64,000 nucleotides of DNA from Marinimicrococcus sp033875255 (lineage in GTDB: Bacteria > Pseudomonadota > Alphaproteobacteria > Geminicoccales > Geminicoccaceae). The translations under genes and the position numbers were made by a program. The notes under the pieces are model-generated. The model saw only the letters and a list, made by a program, of their open reading frames with translations, had not been told where the DNA came from and ran no database searches. The stretch spans positions 118,067 to 182,066 of the forward strand of contig JAWZSN010000008.1 in NCBI GenBank assembly GCA_033875255.1. Reading direction: 5' to 3'. This document shows positions 1 to 9,241 of this stretch, one piece after another (position 1 is the first letter of the stretch; each line of letters starts with the position of its first letter).

Positions 1-531
1 GGTGGCATAGCCGAGGGCGCCGCCGATACAGGCCATCACCAGATGGAGATCACCGGCCGCTGGCATGCCCTGACCGCGCAGCAGGGCGAAGAGGAGCACC
101 AGCAGGCCGCCGGCCGAGGCCACCAGCCAGAAGGCCGGCGAAGGCCGCTCGCGCGCCAGCAGGGCGGCCGCCGCCGCGGTGCAGAGCGGCAGGACAGCCA
201 GCACCACGCCGCCGTGCGAGGCGTCCACCGACTGCATGGCAAGGGTGGAGAACAGGGGGAAGCCCAGCACGACGCCCAGCGAGGTCGCCGCCAGCCATGG
301 CAGACTGCGGCGGTCCGGCAGGGGCGCGCGCACCGCGACGAGATAAATCAGCGCCGCCACGGCCCCGAGGCTCATGCGGCCGAAGGCCACGAACCAGACA
401 TCGAGCTCCTGCACGGCCAGACGTGTGGCCGGCAGGGTCAGGCTGAATGTCGCCACCCCGGCAAGACCCATGAGCAGGCCGAGCCGCTGCCGCCCCGCCT
501 CCAGGGCCGCCGCCCGCATCCGCGTACTCAT
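1..531 (-). CDS. EamA/DMT-family transporter (partial, runs off the window)
   Basis: The first 177 codons of an inner-membrane drug/metabolite transporter; the 3' end lies beyond base 1. The ATG at 531 opens a short basic N-terminus followed by alternating hydrophobic segments (around residues 18-40, 45-65, 75-95, 100-120, 130-150), the usual EamA pattern. The first segment carries GLAGVATFSLTLPATRLAV, similar to the first helix of EamA repeats. The substrate cannot be told from the sequence; family members mostly export amino acids or metabolites. It is divergent from the kinase-fold gene starting at 642, leaving about 110 bases for both promoters. Family call firm, function open. Confidence 0.75.
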   Translation of the reverse strand, partial: MSTRMRAAALEAGRQRLGLLMGLAGVATFSLTLPATRLAVQELDVWFVAFGRMSLGAVAALIYLVAVRAPLPDRRSLPWLAATSLGVVLGFPLFSTLAMQSVDASHGGVVLAVLPLCTAAAAALLARERPSPAFWLVASAGGLLVLLFALLRGQGMPAAGDLHLVMACIGGALGYAT

Positions 532-641
532 GCCTCGCCCCTTCCCGTCGCGGGCCCGCCCCGCTTGCCGCCCCGCCGGCTCCCGCCCTAGCCTCGCCGC
601 AGGCGCAGGCAGGGCACCTGCCGCCGTGCAGGGAGCCGGGA

Positions 642-1250
642 ATGAACCGCGAGCCGCTGTGGATCGTCAAGATCGGAGGCAGTCTCATGGACGCGCCCGC
701 CCTTCACCCCTGGCTTGCCACGATCGCCGGGACGGAGGGGCCCGCACGGCTGGTGGTGGCGGGTGGCGGGCCGTTCGCCGATCAGGTGCGGGCGGCGCAG
801 CAGCGGCTCGGCTTCGACGATCTGGCGGCGCATCGCATGGCGATCCTGGCCATGCAGCAATACGGCCTCGCTTTGCAGTCGCTAGAGCCGCGGCTAGGCC
901 TCGTGGAGAGCGCAGAAGGGATAGCGGAGCTGCGGCAGGGGGGCGGCCGCGCCGTATGGCTGCCCTGGCGCATGATCGGCACCGACCGCACCATCGAGCC
1001 CTCCTGGGACATCACCTCCGACAGCCTGGCTCTCATCCTGGCGCGGCGGCTGGCAGCCGAGCGGCTGGTTCTGGTGAAGTCGGCGACGATGCAGGCGGGC
1101 ACCGACCTGGCGTCGCTCGCCGCGGCGGGGGTGGTGGACGCCGCCTTCACCCGCCTTGCGGCCGGGTTCGAAGAGCGCATCGCGTTTGCGCATCGAGACG
1201 CGCCGCCGCTCGGCGCTCTCTTTCCGGCAACCAGCCGCCTGCACGGCTGA
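642..1250 (+). CDS. Amino-acid-kinase-fold protein, MfnE-like
   Basis: A 202-residue protein of the aspartokinase/uridylate-kinase fold. Seen: KIGGSL near residue 10 (phosphate-binding lysine and glycines), AGGGPF near residue 40, and a late segment ITSDSLAL near residue 125. GGGAG sits six bases before the ATG. In methanogens a short family member, MfnE, phosphorylates 5-(aminomethyl)-3-furanmethanol phosphate during methanofuran synthesis, and proteobacteria with the H4MPT pathway carry a related gene in the same neighbourhood. The assignment rests on length, fold and the DmrB-like, DHPS-like, DUF447, mfnB and mfnF genes in this window. A different kinase role remains possible. Confidence 0.65.
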   Translation: MNREPLWIVKIGGSLMDAPALHPWLATIAGTEGPARLVVAGGGPFADQVRAAQQRLGFDDLAAHRMAILAMQQYGLALQSLEPRLGLVESAEGIAELRQGGGRAVWLPWRMIGTDRTIEPSWDITSDSLALILARRLAAERLVLVKSATMQAGTDLASLAAAGVVDAAFTRLAAGFEERIAFAHRDAPPLGALFPATSRLHG

Positions 1251-1405
1251 AGCTGCGCCTGGCGCTTCTACGACGCCAGCCGGAACCGCCGCGGCAAACA
1301 GCCTGTTCTATCGTGGATCCGCCGCACCGCCGCTCCCTGCTCGACTGTCCCAGATCCCGGGCAGCGGGAGGCCCACCATCCTGCCCCCGCCGCTGGAGCC
1401 CCGCC

Positions 1406-3055
1406 GTGTCCCACGCCTTCCGCCAGCCGGTCTTCGTGATGTCCGTAGCGGTGATCCTCGCGCTCGTGGTGATGGGGGCCGCTTTCCCGGAACAGTTCAA
1501 CCTGCGCGCTTCCGCGGCGCTCGACTGGGTGACGGCCTCGTTCGGCTGGTTCTATCTGCTCTCGGTCTTCGGCTTTGTTGTCGTGCTGGTCTATCTCGCC
1601 TTCTCCCGGTACGGCGACACACGCCTCGGTCCCCCAGACAGTCGGCCGGACTACTCTTTCATATCGTGGATCTCGATGCTGCTCGCCGCAGGCTTCGGCG
1701 TCGGCCTGGTGTTCTACGGCATGGCAGAGCCGATGATGCACTATCTGCAGCCGCCCCACGGGATGATCGACGGCGGGACCCGGGACGCGGCGCGGCTGGC
1801 GATCCAGTACAGCTTCTTCCACTGGGGGGTGCAACAGTGGGCAGGTTTTGCGATCGTCGGGCTGATCATCGGCTACTACCAGTTCCGCAAGAACGAGCCC
1901 GGTCTGGTCTCGACTGTCCTGAAGCCGGTCACCGACAGGCTGCCCGCCTCCGGGAAACTCGGCAGCGCCCTCGACGTCTTTGCGGTGGTGGCGACGGTGA
2001 TGGGTGTCGCCACCTCTCTCGGGCTGGGGGTGCTGCAGATCAATGGCGGGCTGGCCTTCCTGCTCGGGATTCCCGAGAGTATCGGCTGGCAGGCGGTCAT
2101 CCTGGGTGTGATGTTCCTGGCCTACATGAGCTCGGCGGCAACCGGCCTCGACAAGGGCATCAAGGTCCTCTCCAACATCAACATCGCGCTGGCCCTGGGG
2201 CTGATGGTCTATGTCCTCGCGGCGGGCCCGACAGTGGTCATCTTCGAGACCATTATCCAGGGCCTCGGCGACTACCTGCAAAACTTCTTCGTCATGAGCC
2301 TGCACGCAGGGGCCTTCGAGGATTCCGCGTGGGCGAGCAAGTGGACCACCTTCTACTGGGCCTGGGTGATCGCCTGGTCGCCGTTCGTCGGGACGTTCAT
2401 CGCGCGCATCTCGCGCGGCCGCACGGTGAAGGAGTATGTCTTCGGCGTGCTCGTCATGCCGCCCCTTCTGGCGTGCCTGTGGATCGGCGTCTTCGGCGGT
2501 ACTGCCCTCCATCTGGAGCTGACGCAGCAGGCGGGCCTCGCCGCGGCCACGAACGCGAACATCACCGGCGCGGTCTTCACCCTCTTCGAGCTTCTCCCAT
2601 TCACCACGCTGCTCTCGATCATCGGAATGCTGCTGACCTTCATCTTCCTGGTCACGTCGGCGGATTCCGCCTCCTACATCGTGGCCCAGCTGACCGACCG
2701 CGGCAGCATGGACCCGCCGCTCCTCAAGCGGCTGACCTGGGGTGGGCTCATCGCTGCCATCTGCCTGACGCTGATCGCCACCGGCGGCCTCCAGGGCCTG
2801 CAGACGGGGGCCATCCTGGCGGCACTCCCCTTCGCCTTCATCCTCTATTCGATGGTGTGGACGCTCTTCCAGGTGCTGGCCGCCGACCGGCAGGAGGCTC
2901 TGCAGGAACTCTACGAGCAGCACGACGGCACGCCCGTCGGCGCCAGCATCCACGAGGCGCGGCTGCTCGTCGGCGGCGAGATGGAAGGATCGCCGGAAGA
3001 GGCCGGCGGAGCCGGTCTCGAGGAAAGGGTCGGCAGGCTCTCGCTGGCGGACTGA
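1406..3055 (+). CDS. BCCT-family betaine/carnitine/choline transporter
   Basis: A secondary transporter of about 549 residues with 12 predicted membrane helices. GTG at 1406 is preferred (GGAG nine bases upstream); the same open frame extends back to 374 without a credible start, and ATG 1439 is the alternative. Motifs: GFGVGLVFYGMAEPMMHY near residue 100, resembling the glycine-rich stretch of sodium-coupled BetP, and YWAWVIAWSPFVGTF near residue 325, the tryptophan-rich signature of the family. Substrates are quaternary amines such as glycine betaine, choline or carnitine. Beside H4MPT genes it could supply N-methyl groups as a C1 source (inference), or simply serve osmoprotection. Confidence 0.85.
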   Translation: MSHAFRQPVFVMSVAVILALVVMGAAFPEQFNLRASAALDWVTASFGWFYLLSVFGFVVVLVYLAFSRYGDTRLGPPDSRPDYSFISWISMLLAAGFGVGLVFYGMAEPMMHYLQPPHGMIDGGTRDAARLAIQYSFFHWGVQQWAGFAIVGLIIGYYQFRKNEPGLVSTVLKPVTDRLPASGKLGSALDVFAVVATVMGVATSLGLGVLQINGGLAFLLGIPESIGWQAVILGVMFLAYMSSAATGLDKGIKVLSNINIALALGLMVYVLAAGPTVVIFETIIQGLGDYLQNFFVMSLHAGAFEDSAWASKWTTFYWAWVIAWSPFVGTFIARISRGRTVKEYVFGVLVMPPLLACLWIGVFGGTALHLELTQQAGLAAATNANITGAVFTLFELLPFTTLLSIIGMLLTFIFLVTSADSASYIVAQLTDRGSMDPPLLKRLTWGGLIAAICLTLIATGGLQGLQTGAILAALPFAFILYSMVWTLFQVLAADRQEALQELYEQHDGTPVGASIHEARLLVGGEMEGSPEEAGGAGLEERVGRLSLAD

Positions 3056-3522
3056 CGGCGCCGACGGCCCGGACATGGGTCTTCAGGATGGATCACAATC
3101 GTCGGCCGCGACGCCGCCCGGCCCGGGCTGGTGCGTCGCGGCGCGCCGCTTGTCTACACGGAAGGCTCTAGAGGATGAAGAGGAAGGTCAGCAGGGCGAG
3201 GCACAGCGCCATCGTCGTGCCGGCCTCCGGCAGGAGATCCTCGGGCGTGTGATCGAACTCGTAGCTTGGATGATCTTCAGGGGCTGGGTCACGCATCTGC
3301 GTCGCTCGCTCCGGTTCTTCCAGGCTCCCGGACCGGCCCGCTGGCTGCGGGCACTGGTCCGATGGCTGGAGAATGCGCTCCTCGCCGCCGCCTTGCTGTA
3401 GCATGCGCTACAAGATCACACGTTTTTGACGGTCGCCGACGCGCGCTCGTGAAGGAACGTGACGGCGCCATGCTGGCATGAATGCGAGAATGTCCGGGTT
3501 GAGCGATCAGGAAAGCACCGTG
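3056..3522. other. Intergenic region between the BCCT and DUF3179 genes
   Basis: About 470 bases. No clear rho-independent terminator follows the BCCT gene. TTGACG in an AT-rich patch near 3426 could be a -35 element for the DUF3179 gene, but no convincing -10 lies at the right distance. The only other content is the weak minus-strand reading frame listed separately. Confidence 0.3.
3168..3404 (-). CDS. Possible small tail-anchored protein (78 codons or fewer)
   Basis: An open frame ending in a hydrophobic tail, TTMALCLALLTFLFIL, directly before the stop, after an acidic stretch (HTPEDLLPE). This would suit a tail-anchored membrane peptide. An internal ATG at 3296 gives a 42-residue version. 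Neither start has a good ribosome binding site and the first half looks like random GC-rich frame. I recognise no family. Low confidence; it may be a chance frame. Confidence 0.25.
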   Translation of the reverse strand: MLQQGGGEERILQPSDQCPQPAGRSGSLEEPERATQMRDPAPEDHPSYEFDHTPEDLLPEAGTTMALCLALLTFLFIL

Positions 3523-4530
<1,008 letters not shown>

Positions 4531-4672
4531 GCGGGCCGGCCTTCCGGTGGTGCCATCGGCATCCGCTCGATGGGCTGCGCAACGTGCCCTCGACAGGACC
4601 GGCTTGCGGCCGGTACTCATCCTGGAGTGGCGATCCAGGCGGGAGCCTCGCGATATCGTGCAGGAGGGCTGG

Positions 4673-5263
4673 ATGCAGGAGGACGCGCAGGAGAACGAGG
4701 AGAAGCCGGGACGGGCGCGTCTGGCCTGGGCGTTGACCGGCTCGGGCCACGACTTCATGGAGTGTCTCGAGCTGATGCGCGGCATCGGGGCGATGGACGT
4801 CTTTCTCTCCAAGGCCGCCGCCGAGGTGATCTTCATGTACACCCGCGAGCGCAAGCCCTTCCCCGACACCATCCGGCTCATCAGGGACACTACCGCTTCT
4901 GCGGCACCGGTCGGCCGGTTCTACCATGGCTGGTACCACACGCTGGTGGTGGCCCCGGCCACCTCGAACACGGTGGCCAAATGCGTGGCCGGCATCTCCG
5001 ACACGCTGGTCACCAACGTCTATGCCCAAGCCGGCAAGTGCCGCATTCCCAGCATCGTCTATGCCTGCGACACCCGGCCGGTGATGGACACGATGGCGCC
5101 CGACGGGATGGTGCGCCTCTGGCCGCGGCGCATCGACCTCGAGAACACCGAGCGTCTGCGCGCCTTCGAGGCGACCACAGTGGTCGAGAGCATGGCCGGG
5201 CTCGAGGCTGCGGTCGCCGCAAGGCTGGCCGTGGTAGAGCCTGCCGCCTCACCTGTCCCATGA
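4673..5263 (+). CDS. dmrB: Flavoprotein, dihydromethanopterin reductase (DmrB/AfpA-like)
   Basis: A 196-residue member of the FMN-binding flavoprotein family. The start is fixed by AGGAGG six bases before ATG 4673. Seen: WALTGSGHDF near residue 20 (FMN-phosphate-type loop), FLSKAAAEVI, and VVAPATSNTVAKCVAGISDTL near residue 100, the family's cofactor-binding signature. DmrB of Burkholderia reduces dihydromethanopterin to H4MPT, and family members sit in H4MPT clusters of methylotrophs. The gene overlaps the next start (ATGA), so it is probably translationally coupled to the DHPS-like gene. A different electron-transfer flavoprotein role is possible. Confidence 0.7.
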   Translation: MQEDAQENEEKPGRARLAWALTGSGHDFMECLELMRGIGAMDVFLSKAAAEVIFMYTRERKPFPDTIRLIRDTTASAAPVGRFYHGWYHTLVVAPATSNTVAKCVAGISDTLVTNVYAQAGKCRIPSIVYACDTRPVMDTMAPDGMVRLWPRRIDLENTERLRAFEATTVVESMAGLEAAVAARLAVVEPAASPVP

Positions 5264-6663
5264 GCGAGCGCATCGCCTTCATCACCGGTCATCTGGCCGA
5301 GCCGCGGCTGCGCCGCGTGCTGGCGCAGATGGGCGAGACGCCGTTCACCTGGGAGATCCGCAATGCCGGGGTGAAGGTGGCGGCGCTGATGACCGTGCCG
5401 ATCCTGGTGCGCCGGCTGGAAACGCTGGAAGGCATCGACCGGGCGGTGCTGCCGGGCCGCTTTCGCGGTGATCTCGATGAATTGGCACGCCACTTCAAGG
5501 TGCCTTTCGAGCGTGGCCCCGACGAGGTGAAGGACCTGCCCCAGCATTTCGGCCGGGCCGGCGGCAGGCCCGATCTCTCCCGCCATGACTGCCGGATCTT
5601 CGCCGAGATCGTCGAGGCGCCGTCGCTGGGCGTTGCGGCGATTCTCGACCGCGCCGCGTTCCTGCGTGGCGAGGGCGCCGACGTGATCGACCTTGGCGGC
5701 CTGCCCGGCACGCCCTTTCCGCATCTCGAGGAGGCGGTGCAGGCCCTGGTAGCGGCGGGCCACGAGGTGAGCGTCGATTCGGGTGATCTCGAGGAGCTGC
5801 AGCGGGGGGCGCGGGCCGGTGCCTCGTTCCTCCTCTCGCTCACCGAGGACAGCCTGCATCTGGCCGAGGAGAGTTATGCGGTTCCGGTGCTGGTGCCGGC
5901 GCGGCACGGCGACATGGCGAGCCTGCTGCGCGCCTGCGCGGCGATGGAGCGGCGCGGCCGGCCCTACCTGGCCGACCCTATTCTCGATCCCATCCACATG
6001 GGCTTCACCGCGTCGGTGGTGCGCTATCACGAGCTCCGCCGGGCGATGCCCGAGGCCGAGATCCTGATGGGCGTGGGCAACCTCACCGAGCTCACCGACG
6101 CCGACACGCCGGGGATCACCATGATGCTGATGGGCATGGCCTCGGAGCTCGCGATCCGCAACGTGCTGGTGGTGCAGGTGAGCCCGCATTGCCGCCGGGC
6201 GGTGCGCGAGAGCGACCGGGCGCGGCGCATCCTCTTCGCGGCACGCGAGGAGGGCGCCCTGCCGCAGGGTTTCGATGGCGCGCTCCTGTGCCTGCGCGAC
6301 CGCCGCCCCTTCCCCAACAGCCCCCAGGAGATCGCCGAGAACGCGGCGCAGGTCGCCGACCGCAACTTCCGCATCGAGGTGGGCGAGGACGGCATCCACA
6401 TCTACAACCGCGACATCCACCGGACCGCCGCCGATCCGTTCCAGCTCTACCCGCATCTGGGTGTCGAGGCCGATGGCGCGCACGCCTTCTATCTGGGGGT
6501 GGAACTGGGTCGCGCCCAGGTGGCGCACGAGCTGGGCAAGCGCTATGCCCAGGACAGCGTGCTGGACTGGGGCTGCGCGGTAGACCGGATCAGCGAGGAC
6601 GGCACCCGGCTCGCGGCGGCCGGGACCACCTTGCAAGACCGCAAGGGGGGCCACGAGAGCTGA
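5260..6663 (+). CDS. Dihydropteroate-synthase-like protein (DUF6513) of H4MPT synthesis
   Basis: A 467-residue two-part protein. The N-terminal ~100 residues (ITGHLAEPRLRRVL...; ETPFTWEIRNAGVKVAALMT) match the DUF6513 region found in C1-pathway clusters. The middle is a DHPS-like TIM barrel: ADVIDLGGLPGTPFP near residue 147, the VSVDSGD strand near residue 170, and LADPILDPIH near residue 240. In archaea a DHPS-type step joins the pterin to the arylamine of beta-RFA-P in methanopterin assembly, and this is the likely proteobacterial counterpart, acting on the product of the RFAP synthase at 34324. Linked by 4-base overlap upstream and 1-base overlap downstream. Confidence 0.75.
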   Translation: MSERIAFITGHLAEPRLRRVLAQMGETPFTWEIRNAGVKVAALMTVPILVRRLETLEGIDRAVLPGRFRGDLDELARHFKVPFERGPDEVKDLPQHFGRAGGRPDLSRHDCRIFAEIVEAPSLGVAAILDRAAFLRGEGADVIDLGGLPGTPFPHLEEAVQALVAAGHEVSVDSGDLEELQRGARAGASFLLSLTEDSLHLAEESYAVPVLVPARHGDMASLLRACAAMERRGRPYLADPILDPIHMGFTASVVRYHELRRAMPEAEILMGVGNLTELTDADTPGITMMLMGMASELAIRNVLVVQVSPHCRRAVRESDRARRILFAAREEGALPQGFDGALLCLRDRRPFPNSPQEIAENAAQVADRNFRIEVGEDGIHIYNRDIHRTAADPFQLYPHLGVEADGAHAFYLGVELGRAQVAHELGKRYAQDSVLDWGCAVDRISEDGTRLAAAGTTLQDRKGGHES

Positions 6664-7232
6664 TGCCGTTCATCCGGGAGAGCATCGTTACCACCAGCAA
6701 CGAGGACGGCACCGCCTACATCGCGCCGCTCGGTGTGATCGAGCGGGAGCCCTTCCTGGTGATCGCGCCGTTCGCGCCCTCGACGACGCTGGAGAACCTG
6801 CGCCGCCATCCCTTCGCGTGCATCAGCTACGTCACCGACGCGCGGATTTTCGCCGGCTGTGTCACCAGACGCCGGCGCGACTGGCCGGTGCTGCGGGCAG
6901 AGAAGGTGGATGGCTGGCGCCTCGGGGCCGCCCTCGCGCATGCCGAAGTCGAGGTGGCCCAGGTGATCGAGGACACGCAGCGCCCGCGCTTTCTCTGCCG
7001 CGAGGTGCACGAGGCGATGCACGCCCCGTTCCGGGGCATGAACCGCGCCCAGGCGGCGGTTGTCGAAGGGGCGATCCTCGTCTCGCGCCTGCACATGCTG
7101 CCGGCCGACAAGATCGACCGCGAGATGGCCTGGCTTGCCGTCTCGGTCGAGAAGACGGCGGGCGCGGCCGAGCTGGAGGCATGGGGGTGGATCAAGGAGG
7201 CGGTCGAGCGTTATCGCGAGCAGAGGCACTAA
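6663..7232 (+). CDS. DUF447 family protein, H4MPT-cluster associated
   Basis: A 189-residue protein starting in a TGATG overlap with the DHPS-like gene. It begins IRESIVTTSNEDGTAYIAPLGV, the flavin-reductase-like split-barrel start of DUF447, followed by ASTTLENLRRHP-like and CISYVTDARIFAG stretches. Family members are conserved beside methanopterin genes in archaea and methylotrophs. FMN binding has been suggested from the fold, but no reaction is known to me. Last gene of the coupled flavoprotein/DHPS/DUF447 trio, so probably involved in cofactor synthesis. Confidence 0.75.
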   Translation: MPFIRESIVTTSNEDGTAYIAPLGVIEREPFLVIAPFAPSTTLENLRRHPFACISYVTDARIFAGCVTRRRRDWPVLRAEKVDGWRLGAALAHAEVEVAQVIEDTQRPRFLCREVHEAMHAPFRGMNRAQAAVVEGAILVSRLHMLPADKIDREMAWLAVSVEKTAGAAELEAWGWIKEAVERYREQRH

Positions 7233-7352
7233 ACGAGCCGTCCGCCGCAAGACGATGAAAAGCAAAAATCTGCGCGCGGCGCCTTGCACGGCACCGCCGT
7301 CACGGCCGCCACCGCTTCCCGGCGCCCTTCCCCGTCCCAGCCAACAAGCGCC

Positions 7353-7589
7353 TCAGCGCAGCGCCGGGCCGCAGCGTGTGTCCTCTTGCGGCGGCATGCG
7401 GCGGGGGCTCGACGGCATCCAGAGGCTCATCCACGCCTCCATCGAGGCGCACCACAGAATCAGGGGATAGAACGGCAACGTGGCGCAGGCCGCGCCGAAG
7501 GAGGGGGCCGCCGGCGCGGGCGCTTGAGCGCCCGGGAGGCGCTCGCTCCCGCGATCACGCCATTCTCGAAGGTCGATGACCTCGCCCAT
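7353..7589 (-). CDS. Small conserved-looking protein, 78 residues
   Basis: Not recognised. ATG 7589 opens MGEVIDLREWRDR, a start style seen in many small alphaproteobacterial proteins. A proline/alanine linker follows, then a hydrophobic, tryptophan-rich segment (LPFYPLILWCASMEAWMSLWMP) around residues 38-58, then a polar tail. The frame runs 46 codons further upstream but that part looks random. The Shine-Dalgarno match is weak (AAGG). It lies in the 530-base gap between the DUF447 gene and the first mlrC gene, convergent with the former. A membrane-associated or polymer-granule role is conceivable but unsupported. Confidence 0.45.
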   Translation of the reverse strand: MGEVIDLREWRDRGSERLPGAQAPAPAAPSFGAACATLPFYPLILWCASMEAWMSLWMPSSPRRMPPQEDTRCGPALR

Positions 7590-7763
7590 GATGCAGCGCC
7601 GCCTTGAGCAGTGGGTTTCGGCTGTGGCCGTCCGGCGGCGGCCGAAGTCACCTTCAGAACGAAGCGGCCAGAGGCGGGTTCCCTGGGCGCGCACCAAGCA
7701 CCCGCCCGCGTTGAAAAAGGCTGCCACGCCGGCGGGTGGCCGGCAAGGCCGCGTCGAGCCCGC

Positions 7764-9224
7764 TCAGCCCATTCCAAGCGGGTCGGGGTGCAGCGGCCAC
7801 ACCTCGCGGGCCAGGCGGGTGAAAGGGATGCGGCTGTAGTCGCGCGGGAGAGGGCCCCCGGTCTCGACATAGAGGACCTCCTTCGCGATCGGCGCGAAGG
7901 CGGCGTGGAAGTGGTTGGTGGACTTCACCACGAGGATCTTCTTTGCCGACGGATCGATGCCGCAGCCGGAGAACATGTCCGGCGCCATGGCCTGGTTGCG
8001 GCGCGAGACCAGCAGCACGTCGATTCCGCCGACGCGGATGGCCGCCGAGTCGCCCAGCGAGATGGTCGAGCCGGCGAAGCTCTGCTGATGGTCCTTCATG
8101 GTCTCCAGGATCGTGACCTCGGCGTCGATGGGCTGGCCGGAGGCGGCGCCGGCCTTGCCGCCGAACCGCAGCCGGACCGTGGCTCCCTTGCCGAAGCCGT
8201 GGCAGAAGCCCGCCGCCTGCGGGTCCCAGATGGGGCCGAGCGCCGCGTTCTCGATCCCGCGCTCGATCATTGCGCGCAGGATCTCGGTATTGTCGGAGGG
8301 CGCACCGCCGCCGGCATTGTCGCACGGCTCGGCCAGGACGAACGGGCCGCCCTCGCCGGCCAGCGCGTGGTCGAGCGCCTGGTGGATGGTGTGGTAGGGC
8401 GGCGCCAGCTCGCGGCGCATGGCGTAGAACTCGCGGCCCAGCCGCTCGGCAAGGGCGTCGCCGCCTGCCTTGTCGCCGTCGGTGACGACGAGGACCCGCG
8501 CCCCGATCTCCTCGACGTCGCCATAGGGAAAACAGTGCGCGAGCGAGATGGACAGAATGCCGTTCTTGCCCTCCATCGCCTTGATCCGGTCGACGAAGCC
8601 GCGCATCGGCTGGCGCGAGGTGGGCGCCGAGATGATCATGCGGCAGTCGAAGACCGACATCACCGGCTTCACCCGGCGCTCCGCCGCCGCGGCGGTGAGC
8701 TCGACCAGCTCGACGGCGCGCTCGGCATGGTCGGTGTGGGGAAACTCCTTGTAGCCCACCAGGATGTCGGCGTTCTCGACCATCGCCCTGGTGAGATGGC
8801 AGTGCAGGTCGAACTCGCCGCCGACCGGCACGTCCGGCCCGACGATCGCCCGCACCCGCGCCAGGAGATCGCCCTCGCAGTCGTCATAGCCATCGGCGAT
8901 CATCGCGCCGTGCAGGCCCAGCACCACCATGTCGAGCGGCATGGCGGCCTCGAGCTCGGCCAGGATGTGCTCGCGCAGCGTCTCATAGGCGTGCCGGGTG
9001 GTGAGGCCGGCGGGCTCGGCGAAGGTGCACAGGCCCTCGATCAGCGTCCAGCCGCGCTCCCTGGCGAGCCTGCGCAGCACGGGGAGCTGCGAGGTCGTAA
9101 GGCGCGGCTCGTCCGGGTGAGTACCGGACGGGAAGTAGACGCCCGTCTCGAAGCTCTCCAGCGTCGTCGGGATGGGCGAGAAGCTGTTGCTCTCGGTGGC
9201 GAGGGTGGCGGTGAAGACGCGCAT
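7764..9224 (-). CDS. M81 family metallopeptidase, MlrC-type (copy 1)
   Basis: 486 residues, the usual length for the family of microcystinase C (MlrC), zinc hydrolases that cleave linearised microcystin and other small peptides. Seen: RVFTATLATESNSFSPIPT at the N-terminus (family start), FDLHCHLT near residue 150 and FPHTDHAER near residue 175, which hold the Asp, His and His expected to bind metal, and CDNAGGGAPSDNTEIL near residue 305. No signal peptide, so cytoplasmic: it would act on imported substrates. Follows copy 2 after 17 bases and is probably the last gene of the dpp-mlrC operon. Very similar to copy 2. Confidence 0.85.
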   Translation of the reverse strand: MRVFTATLATESNSFSPIPTTLESFETGVYFPSGTHPDEPRLTTSQLPVLRRLARERGWTLIEGLCTFAEPAGLTTRHAYETLREHILAELEAAMPLDMVVLGLHGAMIADGYDDCEGDLLARVRAIVGPDVPVGGEFDLHCHLTRAMVENADILVGYKEFPHTDHAERAVELVELTAAAAERRVKPVMSVFDCRMIISAPTSRQPMRGFVDRIKAMEGKNGILSISLAHCFPYGDVEEIGARVLVVTDGDKAGGDALAERLGREFYAMRRELAPPYHTIHQALDHALAGEGGPFVLAEPCDNAGGGAPSDNTEILRAMIERGIENAALGPIWDPQAAGFCHGFGKGATVRLRFGGKAGAASGQPIDAEVTILETMKDHQQSFAGSTISLGDSAAIRVGGIDVLLVSRRNQAMAPDMFSGCGIDPSAKKILVVKSTNHFHAAFAPIAKEVLYVETGGPLPRDYSRIPFTRLAREVWPLHPDPLGMG

Positions 9225-9241
9225 GCGGCGGCCCTCCTGGC

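Noticed and set aside
374..1405. Upstream part of the open frame containing the BCCT gene.
   Set aside because: It overlaps the kinase-fold gene in another frame and has random Arg/Ala/Pro-rich sequence; the conserved protein starts at about 1406.
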